A stretch of DNA of 64,000 bases, taken from contig DSEQ01000036.1 in NCBI GenBank assembly GCA_011056555.1, positions 1-64,000 of the forward strand, read 5' to 3'. Position 1 is the stretch's first letter. Each line of letters starts with the position of its first letter. The position numbers and the translations under genes were made by a program. Below are positions 9,058-18,417 of the stretch, in pieces. The DNA comes from Candidatus Zixiibacteriota bacterium. GTDB taxonomy: Bacteria; Zixibacteria; MSB-5A5; JAABVY01. Below the pieces are notes generated by a model, which saw only the letters and a program-made list of their open reading frames with translations, did no database searches and was not told the origin of the DNA.

Positions 9058-10416
9058 ATGGCAGAGGATAAAGCCAAAATTCTGGTAGTAGATGATGAGG
9101 AGGGTATTCGCACCCAGATCTACTGGGCCCTGGCCGGAGATTATAATGTCAGTCAGGCGGCTGATTACGATACTGCTTTGCAGCTGGCTGAGGAGGAGAG
9201 ACCTGATCTGGTCTGTCTGGATATAGCTCTGACCTCCCTGGCGGATGACCTCACAGGCATTAAACTCTTGAAAGAATTGCTGCTTGTAGATTCATATTTG
9301 AAGGTCATTATGGTCACCGGCAATGAGGAGAAAGAGACCGCGCTCAAGTCGATAAGTGAAGGCGCATATGACTATTATCAGAAGCCGATTGACTTAGAGG
9401 AGTTAAAGCTCATAATAAAGCGGGCAATCAACCTCAGGAAGCTGGAACTGGAGAATCTGGGGCTTTCACAGAGGCTGGAAAAAAAGCAAAAATTCGACGA
9501 AATCATAGGATCCTCCAGAAAGATGCTGGAGGTCTTCAAGTTAATCGAAGCTGTTTCAAAATCGGACTATTCGGTTCTGATCACCGGTGAATCAGGGACC
9601 GGCAAGGAGCTGGCCGCGCGGGCCATTCATGCCTCCTCCGATCGCCGGGACAAGCCGTTTATAGCCATAAATTGCGGGGCTATCCCGGAGAATCTTCTGG
9701 AGTCCGAACTTTTCGGGCATGAAAAAGGCGCATTTACGGACGCTGTTTCCCGGAAAAAAGGCAAATTTGAATATGCTCATGAGGGAACACTTTTTCTGGA
9801 TGAAATAGGCGACCTGTCATTTCCCTTGCAGGTCAAGCTGCTGCGTTTTCTTCAGGACCAGAAAATCGAGCGCGTGGGCGGCAAGGAGCTGATCGATCTG
9901 GATGTCCGCGTGATTGCCGCCACCAATGCCGATCTCAAGAGGAAGGTGCAGGAAAATGCCTTCAGAGAGGATTTATTCTATCGTCTGAGCGTTATAACGA
10001 TCGATATGCCCCCTTTAAAAGAACGGGGTGACGATGTTGTTTTGCTTGCCCAGGTGTTTCTGGAGAGATTTGCAGAGGAGAATAAGAAGTCCGGCTTAAC
10101 GTTTACGCCGGGGGCAATAGCCCGAATCCGTGAGTATGACTGGCCGGGAAATGTCCGTGAGCTGGAGAACAAGATCAAGAGGTCGGTTATCTTAACGGCA
10201 GACAAAAAAATCAAGCCCTCTGATCTGGGATTCGAACGGGCGGAAAAACTTGAAATTCAGCCCTTGCAGAAATTCAGGGAGGAAACCGAAAGCCAGCATA
10301 TTCTCAATGCTCTGGTTCAAAATAACTGGAATGTATCAAAAACCGCATCCGCCCTTAAGACATCCCGCACCACGCTCTATGATCTGATGGAAAAATACCA
10401 TATCAAAAAGCGTTAA
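9058..10416 (+). CDS. prsR: PrsR-like sigma-54-dependent response regulator
   Basis: The 452-residue protein has a receiver domain (VVDDEEG; phosphoacceptor Asp in LVCLDIAL; GAYDYYQKPID), an AAA+ domain (Walker A GESGTGKE; Walker B LFLDEIGD), and a C-terminal Fis-type helix-turn-helix (NVSKTASALKTSRTTLYDLM). This is the PrsR pattern from PEP-CTERM systems. The loop that contacts sigma-54 is usually GAFTGA but reads GAFTDA here (residues 224-229), so contact with sigma-54 may be altered. It is the response partner of the kinase immediately upstream. Likely targets are envelope or exopolysaccharide genes (inference from the family). Confidence 0.85.
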   Translation: MAEDKAKILVVDDEEGIRTQIYWALAGDYNVSQAADYDTALQLAEEERPDLVCLDIALTSLADDLTGIKLLKELLLVDSYLKVIMVTGNEEKETALKSISEGAYDYYQKPIDLEELKLIIKRAINLRKLELENLGLSQRLEKKQKFDEIIGSSRKMLEVFKLIEAVSKSDYSVLITGESGTGKELAARAIHASSDRRDKPFIAINCGAIPENLLESELFGHEKGAFTDAVSRKKGKFEYAHEGTLFLDEIGDLSFPLQVKLLRFLQDQKIERVGGKELIDLDVRVIAATNADLKRKVQENAFREDLFYRLSVITIDMPPLKERGDDVVLLAQVFLERFAEENKKSGLTFTPGAIARIREYDWPGNVRELENKIKRSVILTADKKIKPSDLGFERAEKLEIQPLQKFREETESQHILNALVQNNWNVSKTASALKTSRTTLYDLMEKYHIKKR

Positions 10417-10437
10417 AAAACTCTATTTTTTTATTCA

Positions 10438-10452
10438 GTTTCGTTACGAAAC
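10438..10452. promoter_or_regulatory. Perfect 15-base palindrome, candidate operator
   Basis: GTTTCGT-T-ACGAAAC is a perfect 7+1+7 inverted repeat in the 156-base gap between prsR and the next regulator gene. It is not followed by a T-run on the plus strand, so an operator fits better than a terminator. The bound protein is unknown. Confidence 0.35.
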
Positions 10453-10572
10453 CATAATCCTATAAGCCCCGAAATACCCTCAAAAATCTCATTTTAGCTG
10501 AGCTGAACGGAATAGATTTTCTTAATGCTCAGAGAATTTTTGCCGAATATAGGGTATAGGAGCAGTTACAAG

Positions 10573-11994
10573 ATGAAGAATATATTACTCGTTGATGATG
10601 ATCCCCAGGTATCCGAAACACTGGTGGGGCTTTTTGATCAGGATGAATTCAGGTTTCATCAGCTGGAAGATGGTACCCGGGCCCTGGAGTTCATAGACAA
10701 TAACTCTCTTGACCTGGTGCTTCTCGATGTCAATCTTCCGTCTGTTTCCGGCCTGGATATCCTGAAGGAAATCAAGAAAGCTGATGCACAGCTTCCCGTC
10801 ATTGTTATCTCCGGTTATGTTTCTACGGAAAATGCGATTGAGGCTATGAAGGAGGGGGCATATGAATATATCACCAAGCCCTTCCAGATCGAACGCCTGA
10901 TGATGACCATCAACAAGGCCGTAGGGGACAGGCACGACCATGATGAAAATCCCCTGGTGGAACCGCTTCCGCAGACACGCGACTATGAAATCGTCGGCAA
11001 ATCGCCGGAGATCGTCGAGATTGCAAAAATGATCGGCCAGGTAGCACGCTCCGACGCAGCTGTTCTGGTTTTTGGGGAATCGGGCACCGGCAAGGAACTG
11101 GTGGCGCGTGCGATCCACAGGAATTCAAACCGGAGCGAACATCCATTTCTCTCAGTCAATTGTGCCGCCCTGACCGAATCGCTTCTGGAATCGGAATTGT
11201 TCGGGCACGAAAAAGGAGCGTTCACCGGCGCGTACGCACGCAAACTGGGTAAATTTGAGCTGGCCAATCAGGGCACTTTATTTCTGGACGAGATCGGGGA
11301 CATGTCTCTGGCTACACAGAGCAAACTCTTGCGCGCGCTCCAGGAAAAGACCTTCGAGCGCGTCGGCGGTGAATCCAGTATCAAGGTTGACGTGCGACTG
11401 ATCGCAGCTACCAACAAGTCTCTGGTGACGGCCATGAAGGACGGCAAATTCCGGGTCGACCTTTTCTATCGCCTGAAAGTCGTAACAATCTATATCCCCT
11501 CCCTGCGCGAGCGCCGTACTGATGTGCCTATCCTGGCTGAACATTTTATCAATCAGTACAGCTACATGGCCAAGAAGAATGTGAAGGGCATTTCTGATGA
11601 AGCTATGGATATGCTCATAAAATATCACTGGCCCGGCAATGTGCGCGAGCTGGAGAATAATATTCATACCGCCGTCGTCATGAGCAAAGGCGATCATCTC
11701 CAGCCCGAAGACTTCCCGATCTTTGCAGAGACCGGAGAGAATATCAAGGTTGATTTTGATGAAATAAAAGATAACTACGGCCGCATGTTCGATGAATTCC
11801 TTGATCCGCAGATGCCCAGAATCCTGAATGTCTCCTCGGGGCAGGTCTTCTATCATCTGCAGTCGGCGCTGGAGAAGGTCATCATCTCCAAAACACTCCA
11901 GGCGATGAAGTCCAATCAGGTTAAGACAGCCGAAATCCTGGGCATTTCACGTAATACCCTGCGTGACCGCATGCAAAAATACGATCTCTTTTAA
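10573..11994 (+). CDS. NtrC-family sigma-54-dependent response regulator
   Basis: The start at 10573 ([10 protein letters not shown]) is chosen because it begins the receiver fold directly and AGGAG lies ten bases upstream; an earlier ATG at 10525 adds 16 unlikely residues. The 473-residue protein has a receiver domain (Asp in LVLLDVNLP, then YEYITKPF), an AAA+ domain (GESGTGKE, intact [14 protein letters not shown], Arg-rich LRERRTD) and a C-terminal Fis-type HTH ([16 protein letters not shown]). It is a second sigma-54 activator close to prsR but without its own adjacent kinase. It is a candidate activator of the sigma-54 pilin promoters at 55.9 and 56.5 kb (inference). Confidence 0.85.
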   Translation: MKNILLVDDDPQVSETLVGLFDQDEFRFHQLEDGTRALEFIDNNSLDLVLLDVNLPSVSGLDILKEIKKADAQLPVIVISGYVSTENAIEAMKEGAYEYITKPFQIERLMMTINKAVGDRHDHDENPLVEPLPQTRDYEIVGKSPEIVEIAKMIGQVARSDAAVLVFGESGTGKELVARAIHRNSNRSEHPFLSVNCAALTESLLESELFGHEKGAFTGAYARKLGKFELANQGTLFLDEIGDMSLATQSKLLRALQEKTFERVGGESSIKVDVRLIAATNKSLVTAMKDGKFRVDLFYRLKVVTIYIPSLRERRTDVPILAEHFINQYSYMAKKNVKGISDEAMDMLIKYHWPGNVRELENNIHTAVVMSKGDHLQPEDFPIFAETGENIKVDFDEIKDNYGRMFDEFLDPQMPRILNVSSGQVFYHLQSALEKVIISKTLQAMKSNQVKTAEILGISRNTLRDRMQKYDLF

Positions 11995-12001
11995 TTTATT
12001 A

Positions 12002-12030
12002 TTGCCCTCTAAGCAAACAATCTTTATCCT
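12002..12030 (+). promoter_or_regulatory. Possible promoter of nurA giving a leaderless transcript
   Basis: TTGCCC (12002-12007) and TATCCT (12025-12030) are 17 bases apart. Position +1 would fall at about 12037, the A of the nurA ATG. No ribosome site is seen before nurA, which fits. The match to consensus is moderate. Confidence 0.3.
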
Positions 12031-12036
12031 TAATCT

Positions 12037-13101
12037 ATGCTATATGATTACTCGCATGTATATGCCGGCATGGATTCCACTGTCGATTATATCGCAAGGC
12101 TCTTATCAGTCGATCCTTCCCTGAAACTTCTTGAGCCGGCCGAAGAAGACTCCGAGCCGCTTGAGCTTGAAAACGAACTCGACGAAATTGATTATGTCGT
12201 CATTGAAGATTCCCGGCATGAGTTTTCGGCGGGAGCTGTGGACGGCGGCCAGGGAACGATTATCAGAAATAATGTCTTTCAGGCAGGCGTTTATCGGGCG
12301 GGATATGTAAAATTCCGGGGCGGCGAACGCACTGATGAATATTCCGAAAAGCTTCTGATGGTCAATCTTACACGGGAGAATTGTGTTGAGATTTATGCGG
12401 AAGCGTTCTCTCACTTTCACGGTGGATATCCGGCCTGGATACCTGCTTTCGGCGAGACCCTTGGCGCGATGCGCAGGCTGGCCGAGGAAAAAGCTATAAT
12501 TGAATGCCTTGATAATCTGAAAGCGGGGGATTTACTACTGCTTGACGGGTCCCTGCGCGGAGATGGTTACGGCTTTATTCAGAGCATGATAAAGAGAGCC
12601 GCTTCCAGGCAGATAAATGTGGCTTCTGTCGCCAAGGCCAACAGCCTGCTCTGGAGGGGAGGGGCTAATCTGGCGGCGGTAATCAGGCAGCGAGGGGACG
12701 AACTGCATCAGAAAAAAAGCTGGTACGCCAGGGTTGGAAGGGTCGCCCCGGAAAAGGATCAGAGCTGGCTGGGGAATATCTACATCGCCAAACTCAATCC
12801 TCATTCCGGTATTACCTTCAGGGTTGATTTAAGCAGGTCAAATAAAAAGCCGCCATCCGACATCTTCGCTCAATTATCCGGGCTTGCCACCGATCCCTTT
12901 TTTCTGGGCTATCCCTATCCGCTTGCGGCGGTGCATCAGATGGTCAGGCTCTCCGAGGATGAGCTTTACGGTTTCATGATGCGTTTGCAGGACATTGCGC
13001 TTCAAAAAGGCATAGAACAATCGAGATGGGATCTGCTTTTCGCGGATTACCATCGCATCTTGAATTTTGATCTGCGGGAAAATCAATTCCGGCGTTTGTG
13101 A
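12037..13101 (+). CDS. nurA: NurA-domain nuclease
   Basis: The 354-residue protein has the NurA signature: an acidic metal-binding motif AVDGGQGT (about residues 68-75) and a second acidic strand LLLLDGSLRGDGY. The C-terminal part is RNase H-like, with TFRVDL and FFLGYPYPLAAVHQMV. NurA acts as a 5' to 3' nuclease together with the HerA translocase, whose gene follows nine bases later, and the Mre11-like gene comes next. This order is typical of archaeal end-resection operons. The start lacks a ribosome site; ATG 12070 is an alternative. Role: processing of broken DNA ends, cytoplasmic. Confidence 0.85.
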   Translation: MLYDYSHVYAGMDSTVDYIARLLSVDPSLKLLEPAEEDSEPLELENELDEIDYVVIEDSRHEFSAGAVDGGQGTIIRNNVFQAGVYRAGYVKFRGGERTDEYSEKLLMVNLTRENCVEIYAEAFSHFHGGYPAWIPAFGETLGAMRRLAEEKAIIECLDNLKAGDLLLLDGSLRGDGYGFIQSMIKRAASRQINVASVAKANSLLWRGGANLAAVIRQRGDELHQKKSWYARVGRVAPEKDQSWLGNIYIAKLNPHSGITFRVDLSRSNKKPPSDIFAQLSGLATDPFFLGYPYPLAAVHQMVRLSEDELYGFMMRLQDIALQKGIEQSRWDLLFADYHRILNFDLRENQFRRL

Positions 13102-13110
13102 GAAGAATGG

Positions 13111-14685
13111 ATGAGTATGATGGATGATTTCCTGGGAAGAATAACCGGAAGAAAGATAGGGGAGATTTATTTCAGGCTGTCATACAGCACCAGGATCGAT
13201 CTGGGAGACCTGGCAATTGCAGAAGATGCCGAGACCGGCATAAAGTTCTACCTGCGTGTGGTGGATATATCTTACGGCGCTGAAGGAGCTGATCTGGGAT
13301 GGTTCGAGAGGACTGCGGGAAACTTGATGTTATTGGATGAGTCTGAGGATGAGTACGGGCTTTTTGAAAAAGAGAGGCGGCTTTATAAAATCGCCCGCTG
13401 CAATCTCCTGGGATACAGCCGGGATGACAGGTTTTTCAAGCCCAAGACGATCCCCTCCCATTTCACGCGTGTCCGCAGACCGCAAGGCAAGGATTTTGAC
13501 TTTCTGAAGAGCCTCGGGGCTAATCTGTTGTTCAGCCGTCTGCGTTCGGGTGAGTCTGTGCTGGATTTCGAGATCGGTATTTCCTCTAAATCGGTCGCCT
13601 CCCATATAGGTGTCTTCGCCACCACCGGTATGGGCAAGAGTAATTTGATGAAGCGCCTTGCAGGATCAATACTGGAGAATGGTAATGTCGGCCTCCTCAT
13701 CTTCGATCCGCATGGCGAATATTTCGACGGCGGGGGAGAGGCACATCTAAAAGGACTGATCCATCATGCTATGGCAGATCAGAATCTGCGCATATACTCC
13801 TCCCGTCCCCTTGAAAGGCGTTATCAAAAACTGCAGATCTCTGCTTCGGAAATTGTACCCGAGGACTTGAATCATATCTATGAGTTTTCCGAGGCCCAGC
13901 ATGAGGCGCTCTCGGCGCTATCTTACCGCTTCGGGAAAAACTGGCTCTCCGAGCTGAGAGCATCAGATATATCAGAACTTTCGCAGAGAATTACGACTCA
14001 GGGTGGATTCGCGGAATCTACATTGGGAGTGCTGAAAAGACGTGCGGAGAGTCTTCTCAAGCAGAATTATATTCATACTGACAGTGAGGTGTCTACATCC
14101 CGAAATATTATTGAGAAGTTGAAGGATGGCAAGGTGGCGCTGGTTGACAGCTCCAACCTGACCACCCGTGACGAGCTGTTGATCGGATCGGTCTTATGCC
14201 GCGCGGTTTTTCATCATTACAGGAGTCTCTATTCACGGCCTGACGATTTCAAGCATGTCACGCCGATCCTCGTTGCAATTGAGGAAGCGCAGCGGGTCCT
14301 GAGAAAATCAAGCGGCGGATTTGCCAACATATTTGCGCGCATTGCTCGTGAAGGCCGCAAGTTCAAAATCGGACTGTGTGCCATAACACAGCAGCCCAAG
14401 CTTATAGACGAAGAGCTATTGTCGCAGTTCAATACCTTCTTGATTCTCGGCCTTGCTGATGAAAGCGACAGGCAGATAATCAGGTCATCCTCCAAGCAGG
14501 ACATATCTGACCTGGGCACAGAAATTCAAATGCTTTCCGCCGGCGAGGCGCTGATAACTTCTCCCGAGGTGCCGTTCGCATTACCGGTCAAGATAGATCT
14601 GTACGAAGAGTATCTCAAAAAAGCCGAGGCACACTACCATAAATCCGAAAGAAAAACATCCTCAGTGGATGAGGAGTTTTTTTAG
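13111..14685 (+). CDS. herA: HerA-type DNA translocase/helicase
   Basis: The 524-residue hexameric ATPase has an N-terminal HAS-barrel-like region (residues 1-140), Walker A FATTGMGKSN (about 170), the following IFDPHGEYFD, and Walker B ILVAIEEAQRVL. The late segment GEALITSPEVPFALPVKI is typical of HerA/DUF87. HerA drives DNA through the NurA nuclease. nurA is nine bases upstream and the Mre11-like gene 12 bases downstream, giving a three-gene set. Bacterial HerA-NurA pairs are known both in repair and in some antiviral systems. Here the Mre11 partner favours repair (inference). Confidence 0.9.
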   Translation: MSMMDDFLGRITGRKIGEIYFRLSYSTRIDLGDLAIAEDAETGIKFYLRVVDISYGAEGADLGWFERTAGNLMLLDESEDEYGLFEKERRLYKIARCNLLGYSRDDRFFKPKTIPSHFTRVRRPQGKDFDFLKSLGANLLFSRLRSGESVLDFEIGISSKSVASHIGVFATTGMGKSNLMKRLAGSILENGNVGLLIFDPHGEYFDGGGEAHLKGLIHHAMADQNLRIYSSRPLERRYQKLQISASEIVPEDLNHIYEFSEAQHEALSALSYRFGKNWLSELRASDISELSQRITTQGGFAESTLGVLKRRAESLLKQNYIHTDSEVSTSRNIIEKLKDGKVALVDSSNLTTRDELLIGSVLCRAVFHHYRSLYSRPDDFKHVTPILVAIEEAQRVLRKSSGGFANIFARIAREGRKFKIGLCAITQQPKLIDEELLSQFNTFLILGLADESDRQIIRSSSKQDISDLGTEIQMLSAGEALITSPEVPFALPVKIDLYEEYLKKAEAHYHKSERKTSSVDEEFF

Positions 14686-14697
14686 AAAGCCGATATT

Positions 14698-15816
14698 ATG
14701 TCAATCAGATTCGTACACATGGCGGACACCCACCTGGGCGCCGGAGGCTTTGGAAACAAGCTCTCCAAAAACGGCATCAATCAGCGCGAGGAGGATATCT
14801 GCAAAGCATTCAGCAATGCTGTCGAGAAGACGTTGGAGCTGAAACCGGACTTCGTTATTCATGCCGGCGACCTCTTTCACATGGTCCGTCCCACCAACAG
14901 GATCATCAATATAGCCATTATAGAGATCCTCAGATTGACGCGCGCCGGTATTCCGGTGATTATAATTTCGGGGAATCATGATGCCCCCAAGCAGCGGTCG
15001 GTCGGGCATGTGCTTTCTATATTCGAGAATCTGGATAATGTCTTTCCCGTATATAAGAGCAAATACGAGGTGGTTAAGATGCAGGATGTTTCCGTTTGCT
15101 GTCTGCCTCACTGCCTTACACCGGAGATACTTCAGGAGCAGTTTGAGCATGTGCGCCCGGAGCTCCCGGGACTCAATATTCTGGTAGCGCACGGTGTGGC
15201 TGCGGGGGTCGAGAAATTCTCGATGGCCGAGATTTCGGAAGAGGAGATACCCTCATCTGTTATGGGGGCGGGCTTTGATTATGTAGCCCTGGGCCATTAC
15301 CATAAATACACAAAAGTCCAGGAGGGTATTTTTTACGCCGGTTCCACTGAGCGCCTTTCATTTGGAGAACTGGGGGAGGAGAAGGGCATTCTGGAGGTGG
15401 AGATTCCCGGGCCATCGACTAAATTCTACCCTTTACCGATCCGCGAGATGATTGAATTGCAGACTATCGATGCCCGGGGGATGGACTATGATCAGCTCGA
15501 GAAGAAAATTGTGAGCACACTTGAGCCGGAAGATTTGACCGAAAAAATAGTCAGGCTGAAAATCACAAATTTGACCGAGGCGCTCTACAATAATCTTCCG
15601 GTAAGGGATATCAAGTCCAGAACATCCGGGGCATTTTTCTTCAAGCTGATCGCCGAAAGGGAAGAGGCGAGGGCGGTTCATCTGGAAGAGAGTATGAAAT
15701 TCGGGAGGCTTCTGGATGAATTCAAGGCTTATCTCGAGAATCGGCCAATCCCCAATCTGGACCGTAAGAAAATCATGGACATCGCCGAAAAATACTTCGC
15801 TGAACTTGAGGAATAA
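14698..15816 (+). CDS. Mre11/SbcD-like DNA exonuclease
   Basis: The 372-residue calcineurin-like phosphoesterase has all core metal motifs: MADTHLG, HAGDLFH, SGNHD, VAHG and GHYH. The C-terminal half carries a capping domain and a helical tail, as in Mre11/SbcD. The protein would open or trim DNA ends with a Rad50/SbcC ATPase, but no such gene follows; the next genes are on the other strand. It is the last gene of the nurA-herA-mre11 set. The fold and nuclease class are certain; whether it is closer to archaeal Mre11 or to SbcD needs a tree. Confidence 0.85.
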   Translation: MSIRFVHMADTHLGAGGFGNKLSKNGINQREEDICKAFSNAVEKTLELKPDFVIHAGDLFHMVRPTNRIINIAIIEILRLTRAGIPVIIISGNHDAPKQRSVGHVLSIFENLDNVFPVYKSKYEVVKMQDVSVCCLPHCLTPEILQEQFEHVRPELPGLNILVAHGVAAGVEKFSMAEISEEEIPSSVMGAGFDYVALGHYHKYTKVQEGIFYAGSTERLSFGELGEEKGILEVEIPGPSTKFYPLPIREMIELQTIDARGMDYDQLEKKIVSTLEPEDLTEKIVRLKITNLTEALYNNLPVRDIKSRTSGAFFFKLIAEREEARAVHLEESMKFGRLLDEFKAYLENRPIPNLDRKKIMDIAEKYFAELEE

Positions 15817-15821
15817 AAAAA

Positions 15822-15842
15822 CGCCCCATGACAAATGGGGCG
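15822..15842 (-). terminator. Rho-independent terminator of the minor pilin operon
   Basis: CGCCCCAT and ATGGGGCG form an eight-pair stem with a five-base loop. On the minus strand the stem is followed by seven T residues. It lies about 80 bases beyond the stop of the PilX-like gene. The plus strand lacks a T-run after the stem. Confidence 0.8.
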
Positions 15843-15920
15843 CAGTTGAGAGAAAACAAGACCTGAAACCACGCAGGTAGATCCAGATCACAGGGGTAAA
15901 AATAATTTATTTTCCCGGCA

Positions 15921-17582
15921 CTACTCACTGGTATACTTGCGAAACGCCACGGCTTCTCTCCATCCGGTTCTCTGTACGACTGAAATCAGGGGAGTTCCCG
16001 GGGGCAGGTTGGCCGGATCAAGCAGATCGGTGTCAAAAGCCCAGTTACGATTGGGAGCTTTATAGTATATACCATATGAGTACTGCCCGATTGCAATCTC
16101 GCTTTCCCAGAGATCTATGGCCGAACCTGTCCAGGTGAAATTAATACCTTCCCAATCCTCGAGAAATCTGGGCAGGTTATCAAATCCTCCGCTGTACTGC
16201 CCTGTTGCTGAGGGAACGTTACCGGTCATATATGAGACATTGACAGTTGTCGGCGCAGCCTTGCGATTGGGATCAGTAATGCTCAATGTGCCGTCACCAT
16301 CCACCCATCCATTCGAAAGAATAGTTAACGCATCGGACATGATTGCGGCCGGCTTCTTGGAGACCGTATTGAAGTCACCGTGCACATATACGGGATCTCT
16401 GGAACAAATGGTCAACCCGGAGCTCAACGTGTTTCCGTTAACCAGACGGGTTGCATTATTGCCGCTGGGGTTTTGTTTGTCGGTCGTATATATGATGCCA
16501 TTGCTGGGCCAATACCCGGATGCATTCAATGCTCCGATATCGATGTCGGTACACTTTATAGTTTTATTTTCGCGGGCATCATAGAATGTGCTGGAACTGA
16601 CGACGCCCAATGCTGCCAGGTCGACGGTAATGTTCGTCAGAGAACCATCCGCCTCAAGTTTATATGCTTTACCATCGACCAGCCTCAAGGATGCCTTGTT
16701 TTCATAGCTGTCCGGCGACTCTGAGGCGTTCTTGATCATGTCAATCGGGTCGCCGCTCCGTACCACCGGCAGATTCAACTCGGTAATGCCATGGGAACCG
16801 TCCTCCACGCGTCCACCCCAGAGGTTGAGCGAATTATCGACCCAGGTGGCCGAGTTTGCGTCAACCCAATCGCCGCTCTGGTACATGCTGACCAGGTTTC
16901 CGTCCCGATCCATAATCAGCACATCTCCATTGTTGGTTGTCTGCCCTGCGTCAGGAAACGGCCCGTGGAAAATATTTCCCGCGGCTGTGAGATGCGAGTT
17001 GAGCTGCAGAGAATTGCCGGACTGAATATAAATGTCGCTGTTGGAATGGACTCGTCCACCCAGCGCCATCTGCGGCCCGGGGGACATTTCCAGTACCGAT
17101 TCATAGAATACGGCAAACTGGTAAAGCGGGATCAGATCGCTTTCTATCAGCATGCGCAGGTCTGATTTAATGTGATTGTTTGATGTGCCGGCTTCGGAAC
17201 TCACCTCAAATTCGGTCGCATAGGCATACAGGCCTTCGTATGCGCCGTTGTGCAAAGTCTTGAGCTCCGAATTGCTGATTTGCTGGACAGAATAGTTTAT
17301 GGTCATGGGAGCCTCGCCGCCTCCGCTCAAAGTAAACTGACCGGCGGGGAGGGGGTCGGGAGGCGAACCATTTGTCCTGTAAGCGTACTCTACTTTCGCA
17401 GTAGCTCTCTCCAGCCCGGCCTCGGCGGCATAAAGCGCGTTGTTCTGATTCATTTCATTTCCGGCAATATTAACGTCCGTGGTCGATGTCATCACTGCAT
17501 TAATGCCCGCCAGGGTCAACATCAGGAGCAGGGCCAGGAAAAGGATCATGGTGAATCCTGCATTTGATTTAAGCTTCTTCAT
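15921..17582 (-). CDS. PilX-like pilus assembly protein
   Basis: The product has about 553 residues. It starts MKKLKSNAGFTMILFLALLL, a class III-like prepilin N-terminus with PilX_N features (AGNEMNQNNALYAAEAGLERA). The long remainder is beta-rich, with GGRVHSNSDIYIQSG and other repeat-like turns. It would be a minor pseudopilin of a type IV pilus or type II secretion-like apparatus. ATG 17582 is preferred to GTG 17591 because AGGTGG sits five bases before it. It is the last of three minor pilin genes in an operon and is much longer than ordinary PilX proteins, so it may carry an adhesive surface domain (inference). Confidence 0.75.
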   Translation of the reverse strand: MKKLKSNAGFTMILFLALLLMLTLAGINAVMTSTTDVNIAGNEMNQNNALYAAEAGLERATAKVEYAYRTNGSPPDPLPAGQFTLSGGGEAPMTINYSVQQISNSELKTLHNGAYEGLYAYATEFEVSSEAGTSNNHIKSDLRMLIESDLIPLYQFAVFYESVLEMSPGPQMALGGRVHSNSDIYIQSGNSLQLNSHLTAAGNIFHGPFPDAGQTTNNGDVLIMDRDGNLVSMYQSGDWVDANSATWVDNSLNLWGGRVEDGSHGITELNLPVVRSGDPIDMIKNASESPDSYENKASLRLVDGKAYKLEADGSLTNITVDLAALGVVSSSTFYDARENKTIKCTDIDIGALNASGYWPSNGIIYTTDKQNPSGNNATRLVNGNTLSSGLTICSRDPVYVHGDFNTVSKKPAAIMSDALTILSNGWVDGDGTLSITDPNRKAAPTTVNVSYMTGNVPSATGQYSGGFDNLPRFLEDWEGINFTWTGSAIDLWESEIAIGQYSYGIYYKAPNRNWAFDTDLLDPANLPPGTPLISVVQRTGWREAVAFRKYTSE

Positions 17583-17596
17583 AATTGCCACCTATG

Positions 17597-18409
17597 CTAA
17601 AAATCCATATTTCTTAAATAGACAGTGGTTGACAGTGTATCGCGCAAATAACCCTGCCCGCGGGCCGGATCAATGCGATCTGTTCTGGCAACCAGATCTA
17701 CGTTTACCTCTCTGACATTGTCAGCAGATATAAATGAGTCGACCACAGCGCCATGTGCAAGCGTATATGTGAACTGCAAATCCTCGATATTATCAGCATA
17801 AATATTAGCATCTTCAAAGCGCTGGTACATCAACTTCGGATGCAGGCTGTCTGTGGTGTTGTCCACATAGAAAGTCACAACCTCAATCACATAGACGATA
17901 CTGCCGGCCGGGTATTTCTTGGAAAGGGACATGGTATTATGCTGAAGGTGGCCCGCATCAGTCTGAACCCAAGTAATTAAGAAAAACTCTCCTTCGTCGG
18001 CAAATGGATCATAAATATATGCCCACGTATCCGGCTCGAAGCAGTCAATTGTATCAGGGGAGAGTTTCAGCTCGGAAGACGGCAAAGGCATGGGCGCGGT
18101 CAAGGCGCAGTCACACTGCGGTTCCTTTAGATATACAAACGTAATCGAATCCGGGTCCGAATTGCTGGGATATATTGCCTCCAGGGCCGGGGGCAGGTGG
18201 TATCCCGCCTGACGGGCATGGTATACTATTTCATCTATTCCCGCCCGGCCGTTTTGCTGCATATCAGTAATGTTTTCCTGGGTCAGCCAGTTCTTCTGCT
18301 GATTGACATAAAGTTCAAGCGCCGCCCCGGCGCAGACCAGCGCAATAACAGCGGCAATCAGGAGTTCTATCAGGGTAACACCATTATTTGATCTAATTCT
18401 ATTCATCAT
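17597..18409 (-). CDS. PilW-like minor pseudopilin
   Basis: The product has about 270 residues, with prepilin peptidase site and helix NNGVTLIELLIAAVIALV, followed by QQKNWLTQENITDMQQNGRAG as in PilW proteins. The rest is a soluble beta-rich domain with cysteines in EPQCDCALT. ATG 18409 lies six bases after GAGG, inside the sequence overlapping the stop of the upstream gene. It would be cleaved before Val of GVTLIE and join a type IV pilus initiation complex with the PilV- and PilX-like neighbours. Confidence 0.8.
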   Translation of the reverse strand: MMNRIRSNNGVTLIELLIAAVIALVCAGAALELYVNQQKNWLTQENITDMQQNGRAGIDEIVYHARQAGYHLPPALEAIYPSNSDPDSITFVYLKEPQCDCALTAPMPLPSSELKLSPDTIDCFEPDTWAYIYDPFADEGEFFLITWVQTDAGHLQHNTMSLSKKYPAGSIVYVIEVVTFYVDNTTDSLHPKLMYQRFEDANIYADNIEDLQFTYTLAHGAVVDSFISADNVREVNVDLVARTDRIDPARGQGYLRDTLSTTVYLRNMDF

Positions 18410-18417
18410 GCTGAACC

